Positions 16,486 to 23,570 of a stretch of DNA of 56,722 nucleotides are shown here, piece after piece. Source of the DNA: Devosia sp. (GTDB lineage: Bacteria; Pseudomonadota; Alphaproteobacteria; Rhizobiales; Devosiaceae). A model generated the notes under the pieces. The model was not told the origin of the DNA. It ran no database searches and saw only the letters and a list, made by a program, of their open reading frames with translations. The stretch is from assembly GCA_028290665.1 (NCBI GenBank), contig JAQGJK010000020.1, positions 1-56,722 on the forward strand. Reading direction: 5' to 3'. Each line of letters opens with the position of its first letter. Within the stretch, counting starts at the first letter, position 1. The position numbers and the translations under genes are program-made.

Positions 16486-16543
16486 AAATCAGCCAGTCAG
16501 AGCGTTATAATTGGCGGCCGGTTCGGGCCCTGAGGAATTCCAC

Positions 16544-16870
16544 ATGCATGACTACCCGAGCGATGCAGAAATCGTTTCCGACCTCGAGAACGTGCGGCAA
16601 GCCTTGCCCGCATGGGTCATCAGCACGGTTGAACTGGTTGAGCTGGCTGAGAACGCCGAACGCGCCGCAACGCGCATCAACGCCGAAACGGCGGATCGCT
16701 CGCGTAAGCTGATCGTCGAAGTTGCTGAATGGCAGCAAAAGTTGAGCGACTGGCAGGAGTTGGACCTCAGTCCTCGCCTGCGGGCTGAACTGCGCATTCT
16801 CAAGGCCACCCTCGACGCATCGATGGATGAAGCGAACGCCGCCGCTGGACAGTTGGGTCTGTTCAGATAG
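16544..16870 (+). CDS. Small helical hypothetical protein
   Basis: A 108-residue acidic, Ala/Glu-rich protein that should be almost entirely alpha-helical (DAEIVSDLENVRQALPAW, RSRKLIVEVAEWQQKLSDWQ, ELRILKATLDASMDEANAA) and may form a coiled coil. No signal peptide, membrane segment or cysteine is present. GAGGA lies 9 bp before the chosen ATG; an upstream in-frame ATG at 16511 lacks one. No family recognised. Confidence 0.6.
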   Translation: MHDYPSDAEIVSDLENVRQALPAWVISTVELVELAENAERAATRINAETADRSRKLIVEVAEWQQKLSDWQELDLSPRLRAELRILKATLDASMDEANAAAGQLGLFR

Positions 16871-16943
16871 GGCGCCCCTCTACCGCAGCTTTCCCCTATG
16901 TGACCGGGCGCGTTGGCAAACTTCTAAGCGCATCGCCGAACCG

Positions 16944-17051
16944 TTACTGATGCTCTCCGGCGCGCGGCACTGCTGTCTCGAACAACGCCGCGACGTATAG
17001 GTAAATGATCGCGATCGGCGCGATGAGCGCCGGGATGACGAGGGCAGCCAT
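16944..17051 (-). CDS. Small membrane protein 3 of a tandem trio
   Basis: A 35-residue ORF, MAALVIPALIAPIAIIYLY at its N-terminus and a polar tail FETAVPRAGEHQ. One hydrophobic helix spans residues 2-24. It starts 29 bp after the stop of the second small ORF and shares its direction. The ribosome-binding site is weak. It could be a membrane peptide of the stress, regulator or type I toxin type; no family recognised. Confidence 0.45.
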   Translation of the reverse strand: MAALVIPALIAPIAIIYLYVAALFETAVPRAGEHQ

Positions 17052-17080
17052 GGTGATATTCCAGTCCGGAAGGTAACAGG

Positions 17081-17197
17081 TCAGCCGAGATCGGCGACGA
17101 CGACGATGGCGTTGCGCGGCGCTTCGACCATCGAAGCGGCGAAAGTGATGACGCTCATTGAGAGCACGAACCCCAAAGTCAGCAGCAGCTTGGTCAT
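17081..17197 (-). CDS. Small membrane protein 2 of a tandem trio
   Basis: A 38-residue ORF with one hydrophobic helix (TKLLLTLGFVLSMSVITFAA) and a short tail ending NAIVVVADLG. It has the best ribosome-binding site of the trio (GGGGA, 4 bp before ATG). It aligns with small ORF 1 at LLL, GF-x-L, the Glu after the helix and the AI(A/V)VV tail, so the two look like paralogs. 28 bp separate it from ORF 1. Confidence 0.5.
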   Translation of the reverse strand: MTKLLLTLGFVLSMSVITFAASMVEAPRNAIVVVADLG

Positions 17198-17225
17198 GTT
17201 GTCCCCGATCGGCAAAGCCGACCCC

Positions 17226-17357
17226 TCAGTTTAGCGTTTCGACGACAGCGATGGCCACGGCGCTCTGGACGCTGGCGACTTCGGCAAGCGGGCTGACAAA
17301 GCCGATAAAGGCGTTGAGCAGGAAACCGATCATCGAAAGCAGCAACATCGGGGGCAT
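17226..17357 (-). CDS. Small membrane protein 1 of a tandem trio
   Basis: A 43-residue ORF with a long hydrophobic segment (LLLSMIGFLLNAFIGFV) and a C-terminal SAVAIAVVETLN. First of three co-directional tiny membrane ORFs (17357 to 16944), transcribed away from the Tat-exported dioxygenase gene at 17592. No Shine-Dalgarno is obvious. No family recognised, but resemblance to small ORF 2 suggests duplication and selection on the protein sequence. Confidence 0.45.
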   Translation of the reverse strand: MPPMLLLSMIGFLLNAFIGFVSPLAEVASVQSAVAIAVVETLN

Positions 17358-17591
17358 TTAAGAGGGTCCGTTTTGTCGGTGTCGGCAAGCCGCCGGTTGG
17401 TGTTCAATGGCGATGGTTTTACGAAGTTCCCGTTGAACGATCACAAAATGGCCCGTTTATACTCCGTTCATCTTCGTTAACGCTCTCAACGCCTTGCCAA
17501 ATTCTCATCCAACTTGCCGAATTGTAACGGGCCTCAATACCGGACGAAGACTATCCAGGCATCACCAGATAGCCTGGAAGGACCGCTGAAT

Positions 17592-18443
17592 ATGCCCGAT
17601 ACGACTGGATTGAATCGCCGCGACCTGCTGTCGCTAATCGCCGTCACCGCCGCTGGGGGCGCCCTGATCAGCACTGCCGCTTATGCGCAGGAAGCCGGCG
17701 CCACGACTGGCACGACCGAGTCGACGTTGATGCCCGGCGCCGATGTCTGTGTGATCACCCCGGAAGTGACCGAAGGCCCGTATTACTTCGACCCGGCCTT
17801 GGAGCGTGTCGACATTACCGAAGGGCGCCCCGGTATCGCGACCCGCATCCGCCTGCAGATTGTCGACGCCCTATGCCAGCCGCTCGCTGGCGCTCGGGTG
17901 GATATCTGGCACTGCGACGCCTCGGGCGTCTACTCAGGTTATGCCAACCAGACCGACGGCGTCGACACCACCGGCGAAACGTTTATGCGGGGTACCTTGT
18001 TCGCCGGCAGCGATGGCATCGTCGAATTCGCCACGGTCTACCCCGGTTGGTATCGGGGACGCACCACCCACGTTCATTTCAAAGTCTTTCTCGACGAAGC
18101 CAACGTGCTGACCGGCCAGATCTTCTTCCCCGATGCCCTGAGCCAATATATCTACGAGCACGTCGAGGCCTATGACGGCCGCGGATCCGACCGCGACACC
18201 CGCAACACCAATGACAACATCGCCGCGCAGGCCACCCGCGCCTCGTTCGCCTACGTCAAGGAACTGGAGGACGCCTACCTCGTCGCCATGATCATCGGCG
18301 TCGATCCCTCCGCCCAGTCCACCAACCTCGGCATGGGCGCCCCCGCCGGCAACCGCCCCCTAGGCCCACCCGCCGGCGGCAGTGCCCCGTCAACCGGCAC
18401 CGCCCCCGCCGCCGAAGCCGGCACGATGATCCCCGGCCAATAA
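17592..18443 (+). CDS. Tat-exported intradiol-dioxygenase-like protein
   Basis: A 283-residue protein with a twin-arginine signal (LNRRDLLSLIAVTAAGGALI, cleavage near AYAQ). A protocatechuate-3,4-dioxygenase beta-fold domain follows: ITPEVTEGPYYFDP, ARVDIWHCDASGVYSGY, ETFMRGTLFAGSDGIVEFATVYPGWYRGRTTHVHFKV. The Tyr and HxH iron ligands of the intradiol site are present. The last ~40 residues are Gly/Ala/Pro-rich and likely disordered. GGAAGGA precedes the ATG. The cofactor-bearing fold is exported, unlike catabolic cytoplasmic intradiol enzymes, and there are no aromatic catabolism genes around, so the substrate is unknown. Confidence 0.83.
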   Translation: MPDTTGLNRRDLLSLIAVTAAGGALISTAAYAQEAGATTGTTESTLMPGADVCVITPEVTEGPYYFDPALERVDITEGRPGIATRIRLQIVDALCQPLAGARVDIWHCDASGVYSGYANQTDGVDTTGETFMRGTLFAGSDGIVEFATVYPGWYRGRTTHVHFKVFLDEANVLTGQIFFPDALSQYIYEHVEAYDGRGSDRDTRNTNDNIAAQATRASFAYVKELEDAYLVAMIIGVDPSAQSTNLGMGAPAGNRPLGPPAGGSAPSTGTAPAAEAGTMIPGQ

Positions 18444-18458
18444 CCGGGCCTCTGCCAC

Positions 18459-18552
18459 CCCTCTCGTCCGTCCCCTCTTCCGCTCGCGGTAGAGAGCCTG
18501 CCCTCGGGCTTGACCCGAGGGGTGGCGCGCAGCGCCGAGTGAGGGCCTGACC
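18459..18552. repeat. Family-A repeat, long form
   Basis: Contains CCTCTTCCGCTCGCGGTAGAG and GGTGGCGCGCAGCGCCGAGTGAGGGCCTGA, separated by an insertion reading CTGCCCTCGGGCTTGACCCG. The right half matches the copies at 20632, 24262 and 31675. Confidence 0.65.
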
Positions 18553-18562
18553 ATCCCCAAAC

Positions 18563-18592
18563 AAAAAGGGCGGCCCCATGGACCGCCCCTTT
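18563..18592 (-). terminator. Rho-independent terminator of the helicase gene
   Basis: Read on the minus strand, AAGGGGCGGTCC pairs with GGCCGCCCTT with few mismatches across ATGG, followed by TTTTTGTTT. It sits 20 bp past the helicase stop codon. Confidence 0.8.
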
Positions 18593-18611
18593 CAAATCTC
18601 ACCCGCCAAAA

Positions 18612-20087
18612 TTACGCGGCGGTATCACGCTTGGTGCGCGCCACGTCCTTCTGCCGCTTGTCCCAGCGACCCTTGACCTTGGCGGCGGTACCGCGCGGCG
18701 CTTCGGCCGCCTTGGCCTCACCGTCGAGCTTGGACCACCAGGCCTTGGCCTCGGGCGCCAAACCGGCAAAATTCTGCCGCGGCGCTCCATCGGCACGATG
18801 CTGCCCAGGCTTTGCACCCGGACGGCCGCTGCCACCCGGACGACCATTGCCACCCGGACGGCCGCTGTTCTGGCCGACCCGCATCGGACGTTCGTTGCGC
18901 GGCCGGTCGGGACGGGCTTCGTTGACGGTGCCCGGGGTCACGCCGGTATCGTTCGCCGCCTGCAGATCGCCGGTCACCGGCAGCGTACGCCGGATCAGCT
19001 TTTCGACGTCGCGCAGTTTGCTGCGTTCAGTGCCGTCGCACAGCGTGATGGCAAAGCCCGAGGCGCCGTTGCGCGCCGTGCGGCCGATGCGATGCACGTA
19101 GTTCTCGGCCTCGTCGGGCAGTTCATAGTTAATGACGTGGCTAATGCCCGGCACGTCGATGCCGCGCGCCGCGATGTCGGTGGCGACCAGAATCCGCACC
19201 TGACCCGAGGCAAAGCCCTTCAGCGCCGCCTGGCGGGCATTCTGGCTCTTGTTGCCGTGGATCGCTGCGGCGTCATGGCCGTCGATGGCAAGGTTCTTCG
19301 TCACCCGGTCGGCGCCGTGCTTGGTGCGCGTGAACAGGATCACCCGCTTGAGCTCGGGGTCGGCGAGCAGCGTATTGAGCACGCCGCGCTTGGCTTTCGA
19401 GCCGGCGAGGATCACCCGCTGGTCGAGCGTCGTCACCGTCGTCGCCGGAGCCGAAGCCTCGACCCGGACCGGGTCTTTCAGCAGCGACTTGGTGAGTTCG
19501 GCGACTTCCGGCGCCATGGTGGCTGAGAACAATGCCGTCTGGCGGTTCGGGCCGATGGCGCGGGCGATGGCCTTGACCGGGGCGATGAAGCCCATGTCGA
19601 GCATCCGGTCCGCCTCGTCGAGCACGAACCAGCGCGTTTCGTTGAGCTTGAGCTTGCCGTCCTCGATCAGATCCTGCAGCCGGCCCGGCGTGGCGATGGT
19701 CACATCGACGCCCTTCGCCAGCTTGTTGACCTGATTGGCGCGCGACATGCCGCCGAGCACCAGCACCGTGGCGATGCGATTGGCGCCGGCGAACTTGCGC
19801 AGGCTTTCCTCGATCTGCACCGCGAGTTCGCGGGTCGGCGCGAGGATCAGCGCACGAGTCGTCATTGGCTTCGGGCGACCGCCCATGGCGAGCAGCCCGG
19901 CAATGATCGGCAGGCCAAAGGCCGCCGTCTTGCCCGAGCCGGTCTGGGCGATGCCGAGAATGTCCCGGCCCTTCAGTTGATGCGGAATCGCCTGCGCCTG
20001 GATCGGCGTCGGCGTCTCAAAGCCGGCTGCCGCCAGACCATCGGTGATCGTCGCGGGGAGGCCGAGTTCGGAAAAAGTAGGAGTCAT
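18612..20087 (-). CDS. rhlE: DEAD-box ATP-dependent RNA helicase, RhlE type
   Basis: A 491-residue helicase with all core motifs in order: Q motif (FETPTPIQAQAIP), motif I (AQTGSGKT), Ia (APTRELA), Ib (TPGRL), II (DEAD in VLDEADRMLDMG), III (SAT), IV-VI (TDIAARGIDVPGISHVINYE, HRIGRTAR). Residues after about 380 form a basic Gly/Arg/Pro-rich tail that binds RNA nonspecifically. RhlE-type proteins unwind short duplexes in ribosome assembly and RNA decay. MTPTF at 20087 is preferred to in-frame ATGs at 20099 and 20162. The long upstream region with a 22-bp palindrome may carry its control. Confidence 0.9.
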   Translation of the reverse strand: MTPTFSELGLPATITDGLAAAGFETPTPIQAQAIPHQLKGRDILGIAQTGSGKTAAFGLPIIAGLLAMGGRPKPMTTRALILAPTRELAVQIEESLRKFAGANRIATVLVLGGMSRANQVNKLAKGVDVTIATPGRLQDLIEDGKLKLNETRWFVLDEADRMLDMGFIAPVKAIARAIGPNRQTALFSATMAPEVAELTKSLLKDPVRVEASAPATTVTTLDQRVILAGSKAKRGVLNTLLADPELKRVILFTRTKHGADRVTKNLAIDGHDAAAIHGNKSQNARQAALKGFASGQVRILVATDIAARGIDVPGISHVINYELPDEAENYVHRIGRTARNGASGFAITLCDGTERSKLRDVEKLIRRTLPVTGDLQAANDTGVTPGTVNEARPDRPRNERPMRVGQNSGRPGGNGRPGGSGRPGAKPGQHRADGAPRQNFAGLAPEAKAWWSKLDGEAKAAEAPRGTAAKVKGRWDKRQKDVARTKRDTAA

Positions 20088-20201
20088 GATATCTTTCATA
20101 TGCCCGGCGCAGGACCAATCAGCGCGGGCGTCGCCGGTCCACAAACGGACGGCGGGTTTCAATCAGCAATAGCGATCGGGATTGACCGCGGGTGCGTTTC
20201 A

Positions 20202-20223
20202 CCTTGGATGATTTCATCCAAGG
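20202..20223. other. Perfect 22-bp inverted repeat upstream of the helicase
   Basis: CCTTGGATGA-TT-TCATCCAAGG has 10-bp perfect arms and is about 115 bp upstream of the helicase start codon. Neither side carries a T-run, so it is not a standard terminator. It may be an operator or a 5'-UTR hairpin. Confidence 0.5.
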
Positions 20224-20369
20224 GACTTCGCCGCTCACCGCATTGGTCGATAAGAAGAGAAGCCTGTCATGGGACAAAATGCGCAAGGCGCGCCCATCGA
20301 CACGCTGCATATGGACTGGATGACCCAACATTGCAAGTTTCCCACCGCGCAACCCCCATGCGCTGCACG

Positions 20370-20695
20370 CGGGGCTAGGCTTGATGGCGGGTGTGCGGCC
20401 CTCGTGGTTCGAGGCTTTGCTGACGCAAAGCACCTCACCATGAGGGCGGGAGAGGACTGTGGTAGCCGCGCTGCAGCCCGGCCTCCAGTAGACCCTCATG
20501 GTGACCTAGAAGGGCATCATCCCGCAGGTTGTAGCAGTGGGCCGGGTACGCGGCCCACGTAGACCCTCATGGTGAGGTGGGAGCGTCAGCGACCCTCGAA
20601 CCACGAGGGTCCAGCCCCAGCCCCAGCCCCTCCTTCCCCTCTTCCGCTAGCGGGAGAGGGTGGCGCGCAGCGCCGGGTGAGGGCCTACACCCCCG
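20370..20695. repeat. Repeat-rich gap: family-B copies and one family-A copy
   Basis: An inverted family-B copy (CCTCGTGGTTCGAGG ... CACCTCACCATGAGGG, about 20398-20447) is followed by partial copies (CTCATGGTGACC near 20500) and a direct copy (CCTCATGGTGAGGTGGGAG ... GACCCTCGAACCACGAGGG, about 20566-20610). A family-A copy (CCTCTTCCGCTAGCGGGAGAGG with GGTGGCGCGCAGCGCCGGG) ends the block. With the palindrome at 20202 these account for the 616-bp gap between the helicase and oxidoreductase genes. I see no gene in it. Confidence 0.6.
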
Positions 20696-20703
20696 AACCC
20701 CCC

Positions 20704-21492
20704 TCAAATCCCCCCATACCAGTCGTACCCCCGGTCTTCCCAATACCCGCCACGCCCGTTCCCGAACTTGGCAAGATCGGCAACCAGTTCCACCGTATGC
20801 AAATACTTCGGCTGCTTGTACCCCAGCGCCCGCTCGATCCTGAGGCGTACCGGCGCGCCATTTGCCACCGGCAACACTTCGTCGTTGAGCCCATACGCCA
20901 AAATCGATTGCGGATGCCGTGCATCGATCAAATCCGAGCTCTCGTAATACAGAATATCGCCCGACAGCCCCCGCTCGATATTGTCGTAGCAGTGATACAC
21001 CGCGAACTTCGCCTCGGGCTTCGGCACAGCCGCCGCCAGCAGCCCGGACAGCGGCGTTCCCGTCCATTTGGCGATGCAGCTCCACCCCTCGACGCAATCG
21101 TGCCGGGTGATCTGCGACCGCGCCGGCATATTGCGCAACTCATTGAGCGAATAGCTGACTTCCGTCTCGACCAGCCCCGTCACCTTCAGCCGGTAGTCGG
21201 CGAAATTGTTGGCTTTCAGCGCCAGATACTCCGCCGTCGACGGATCGGTGCTACCGTTCGGTCGCTGCCCCTGCCGGATCTCGCTCGTCGAGTATTCCCG
21301 TGCCAGCGCATTCTGCACGATCAGCCGCTGCGCCCCGTAGCTCAGCTCGTTGCCCTTCTCGAGCGCCGACCGTAGCGGCTGGCCGACTTTCAGCATGCCA
21401 TCGAATGCATCGCACCCCGCCAGCGTCACCGACGCCGCGCCGAGTGCCCCGAGACCGAGCAGCCGGCGGCGGTTCAAAATCAGATTGGCCAT
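20704..21492 (-). CDS. Periplasmic molybdopterin-dependent oxidoreductase (sulfite-oxidase fold), Tat lipoprotein
   Basis: A 262-residue protein with a twin-arginine signal (LNRRRLLGLGALG) ending in a lipobox (TLAGC, Cys27), so it is exported folded and probably lipid-anchored. The sulfite-oxidase/YedY-type Mo-cofactor domain has the cofactor Cys in TRHDCVEGWSCIAKWTG and continues with LSGDILYYESSD and NGAPVRLRIERALGYKQPKYLHTVEL. The gene overlaps the preceding cytochrome b gene by one base (TGATG), so the two form an electron-transfer pair. Substrate unknown. YedY relatives reduce methionine sulfoxide, which fits the Met-rich protein upstream. Confidence 0.85.
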   Translation of the reverse strand: MANLILNRRRLLGLGALGAASVTLAGCDAFDGMLKVGQPLRSALEKGNELSYGAQRLIVQNALAREYSTSEIRQGQRPNGSTDPSTAEYLALKANNFADYRLKVTGLVETEVSYSLNELRNMPARSQITRHDCVEGWSCIAKWTGTPLSGLLAAAVPKPEAKFAVYHCYDNIERGLSGDILYYESSDLIDARHPQSILAYGLNDEVLPVANGAPVRLRIERALGYKQPKYLHTVELVADLAKFGNGRGGYWEDRGYDWYGGI

Positions 21493-22355
21493 CAGCGGTC
21501 TCCCTTGCCCGGATCGACGGGTTCGCCGGGGCTGGCGCGATACCAGCCGGTGATCATCGAGCGCAGTTCGTTGAACGGGCCGGCGAGCAGCACCATGATG
21601 ATGTGGACGACGAAAAACAGCACCAGCAGCGCCATGGCGATGAAGTGGATCGACCGCGCCGTCTGCCGGCCGCCAAACAGGTCGAGCAGGAACGGCGCCA
21701 CTGCGTTCATCCCCGGGCTCATCGTCAACCCGGTGAGGATGATCACCGGGAACAGGATAAAGAACACCCCGGCATAGGCGAATTTCTGCAGCGGACTATA
21801 GCTCCGCGTATGCTTGAACCTTAGCGTCGCATGATCGACGATATCGGCCGGCAGCCCCGCTACATCGCGCGGCTTCGGCACGATATCGCGGATGAAATGT
21901 CCGTTGAAAAAGCTGGCGAGCGCCCACACGAACAGCGCTGCGACAAGGATCCAGCCAAAAAAGAAATGCACCACCCGCGCCGTGCCGAGGTCGTAATAGC
22001 TCGGGATCGTCGCCCAGCCGGGGAACGCCTTGCGCGTGTCATTGCCCGAAACTCCAAGCACCCCGGTGGTGACGAAGCGGTTGCCGAACATTTCGACATA
22101 GCCCTGCAGTTTGCCGTCCACCGCCTCCGAGGAAATCCGGAAAAACGTGTTGTCGTATTCGAACCCCGATTCCTGCCCCCAATACAGCTGCGGCCGCGCA
22201 TTGAAGATATTGAGCCCGGTCAGCAGCAGGAAAAACAGGCAGATCGCCCAAACCCAATGCGTCACCCGCGTCCACGCCGATTGCCGGTAAATCAACGGCC
22301 CCTTGTCGTGCCGCGCCGGTGCGGTGCCGACCTCGTCCAGTGTTGCATCCGTCAT
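21492..22355 (-). CDS. Membrane di-heme cytochrome b (b561 / Ni-hydrogenase type)
   Basis: A 287-residue integral membrane cytochrome of the cytochrome_B561 / thiosulfate-reductase gamma class. Helices lie near residues 30-52 (HWVWAICLFFLLLTGLNIF), 130-155, 195-220 and 240-265, with histidines in VTHWVW, ARVVHFFFGW, SIHFIAM and VVHIIMV that could ligate two hemes. GGGGGA precedes the chosen ATG; an earlier in-frame ATG (22430) would add 25 unlikely residues. It probably passes quinol electrons to the molybdoprotein encoded directly downstream, with a 1-bp overlap. Confidence 0.85.
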   Translation of the reverse strand: MTDATLDEVGTAPARHDKGPLIYRQSAWTRVTHWVWAICLFFLLLTGLNIFNARPQLYWGQESGFEYDNTFFRISSEAVDGKLQGYVEMFGNRFVTTGVLGVSGNDTRKAFPGWATIPSYYDLGTARVVHFFFGWILVAALFVWALASFFNGHFIRDIVPKPRDVAGLPADIVDHATLRFKHTRSYSPLQKFAYAGVFFILFPVIILTGLTMSPGMNAVAPFLLDLFGGRQTARSIHFIAMALLVLFFVVHIIMVLLAGPFNELRSMITGWYRASPGEPVDPGKGDR

Positions 22356-22466
22356 CGTGTCCCCCAACCACTCGTCCCCGGCTGTGGCCCGGCGAGTGTC
22401 CCTCACAGTAGCTACGGCCACGAAGGGCATTAATTCACGCTATCACGCGGTGTTGACCGGCGCTGA

Positions 22467-22862
22467 TCACATCGCCGAAGGAGCCATTTGACCCATCGCC
22501 ATCGCATCGGGGTATTTGGTCATGCATTCGGTGTTCATCGCGGCCATCTTGGTCATGTCCGCTTCGACATGCGCCGCGGCAAAGCACTCGACCGCCATCG
22601 GGTCCATCGTTGCGAGCGCCGGGTACATCGTCGCGCAGGCGTCCAGCATCGGCTGCAGTCGGATCGCGTCGGTTTCGGCATAGGCCGTGGCCACGCAGTC
22701 GATTGCCGGCATCGCCATCGAATCTTCGCCGGCCATCATGCCGCCCTCGGTCGACATGGCGTCGCCGGTCGACATCATGTTTTCCTCGGCGGACACGCCA
22801 CCGGTACACAGCGTCAGCAGCAGGCACGGCGCGGCAAAAGCAGTCAGGTTACAGCGCATCAA
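22467..22862 (-). CDS. Exported Met-rich protein with duplicated Cys-pair repeat
   Basis: A 131-residue protein with a Sec signal (cleavage near VSA-EE). The mature part has about 19 Met in 106 residues and four Cys spaced C56-x19-C76-x16-C93-x19-C113. Residues about 54-88 and 91-125 align as a duplication (C-x-A-x-A ... E-x-D ... C-x-T-x-Y-P). This suggests two disulfide-closed helical hairpins studded with Met, a possible copper ligand or oxidant sink. No named family recognised. It lies 112 bp before the cytochrome b/molybdoprotein pair, with an ECF-type promoter upstream. Confidence 0.7.
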   Translation of the reverse strand: MMRCNLTAFAAPCLLLTLCTGGVSAEENMMSTGDAMSTEGGMMAGEDSMAMPAIDCVATAYAETDAIRLQPMLDACATMYPALATMDPMAVECFAAAHVEADMTKMAAMNTECMTKYPDAMAMGQMAPSAM

Positions 22863-22907
22863 AACTCTCCTCGGATGTTTGCCGCGTCAACGGCTTGCCA
22901 AGGCCAG

Positions 22908-22933
22908 TTCGCGCTGCGACGCTCGGACGTTAC
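22908..22933 (-). promoter_or_regulatory. ECF sigma promoter for the Met-rich protein operon
   Basis: Reading the minus strand, GTAACG (22933-22928), a 16-bp spacer and CGAA (22911-22908), 46 bp before the start codon. It matches the divergent sigma-gene promoter in both hexamers (one mismatch) and exactly in spacer length. Confidence 0.7.
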
Positions 22934-22977
22934 CACGATCACGCTATCGTGAATTTCAACCCCGCCGCTAGCCCGAT

Positions 22978-23003
22978 GTAACCATCGCGCGCCAGCGGAC
23001 GAA
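22978..23003 (+). promoter_or_regulatory. Autoregulatory ECF promoter of the sigma gene
   Basis: GTAACC (22978-22983), 16-bp spacer, CGAA (23000-23003), directly before the sigma gene start. The GTAACC-N16-CGAA form resembles that reported for NrsF-controlled sigma factors of the Caulobacter SigF type. Confidence 0.7.
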
Positions 23004-23012
23004 GTGAGGCTT

Positions 23013-23570
23013 ATGGGCCAGGTCCCTGAGATCGAACCGGAATTACGCCGGCTGATGCTGGCGGGGCTCGGCGGCGACGCTGTCGCCTACCGGCAGTTGC
23101 TCGCCGATCTCAATCCGCGGCTCCGCCGTTATTTCGTTCGTCGGCTGACAGGCGCCCTCGCCGCCGAAGCCAGTGATCTCGTGCAGGATACTTTGATTGC
23201 CATCCACACCAAGCGCCTGACCTACGATCCCACCCAGCGGTTCACCGTCTGGGTGTTTGCCATCGCGCGCTACAAATTCATCGACCTCTGCCGCCGCCAC
23301 CGGCTTCGCGTCACCATCCCGCTCGATGAGGAACTGGCGCTGTTCGCCGTCAATGCCGAACCCGGCATCACCGCCCGTATCGATGTCGCCGACCTGCTCG
23401 ATACCATCCCGCAAAAACCGCGCGAACTGATCCGCCAGACCCGCATCGAAGGCGCCACCATCGCCGAAGCCGCCGCGTCGCTCGGCATGAGCGAAACCGC
23501 CGCCAAGGTCTCGATCCATCGCGGCCTCAAAGCCCTTGCCGCCCGCATCTCGGGAGCCGGCCATGAGTGA
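23013..23570 (+). CDS. ECF RNA polymerase sigma factor (SigF/NrsF-associated group)
   Basis: A 185-residue sigma-70-family ECF factor. Region 2 is visible as LNPRLRRYFVRRLTG ... ASDLVQDTLIAIHTKRLTYDPTQRFTVWVFAIARYKFID. Region 4 reads LIRQTRIEGATIAEAAASLGMSETAAKVSIHRGLKALA. The ATG at 23013 follows GAGG and lies only 10 bp after the predicted -10 (CGAA), so the leader is very short; the in-frame GTG at 23004 is too near the promoter. It overlaps the anti-sigma gene by 8 bp. It probably directs its own operon and the divergent Met-rich/cytochrome/molybdoprotein genes. Confidence 0.9.
   Translation: MGQVPEIEPELRRLMLAGLGGDAVAYRQLLADLNPRLRRYFVRRLTGALAAEASDLVQDTLIAIHTKRLTYDPTQRFTVWVFAIARYKFIDLCRRHRLRVTIPLDEELALFAVNAEPGITARIDVADLLDTIPQKPRELIRQTRIEGATIAEAAASLGMSETAAKVSIHRGLKALAARISGAGHE

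Noticed and set aside
17358-17591. General stress (EcfG-type GGAAC-N17-CGTT) promoter for the small membrane ORFs
   Set aside because: GGGAAC is present on the minus strand, but the -10 expected after 17 bp reads ATTG, not CGTT.
20269-20562. Possible 97-codon protein in the gap before the molybdoprotein
   Set aside because: Much of its second half is family-B repeat sequence; the start has no ribosome-binding site and no recognisable domain is encoded.
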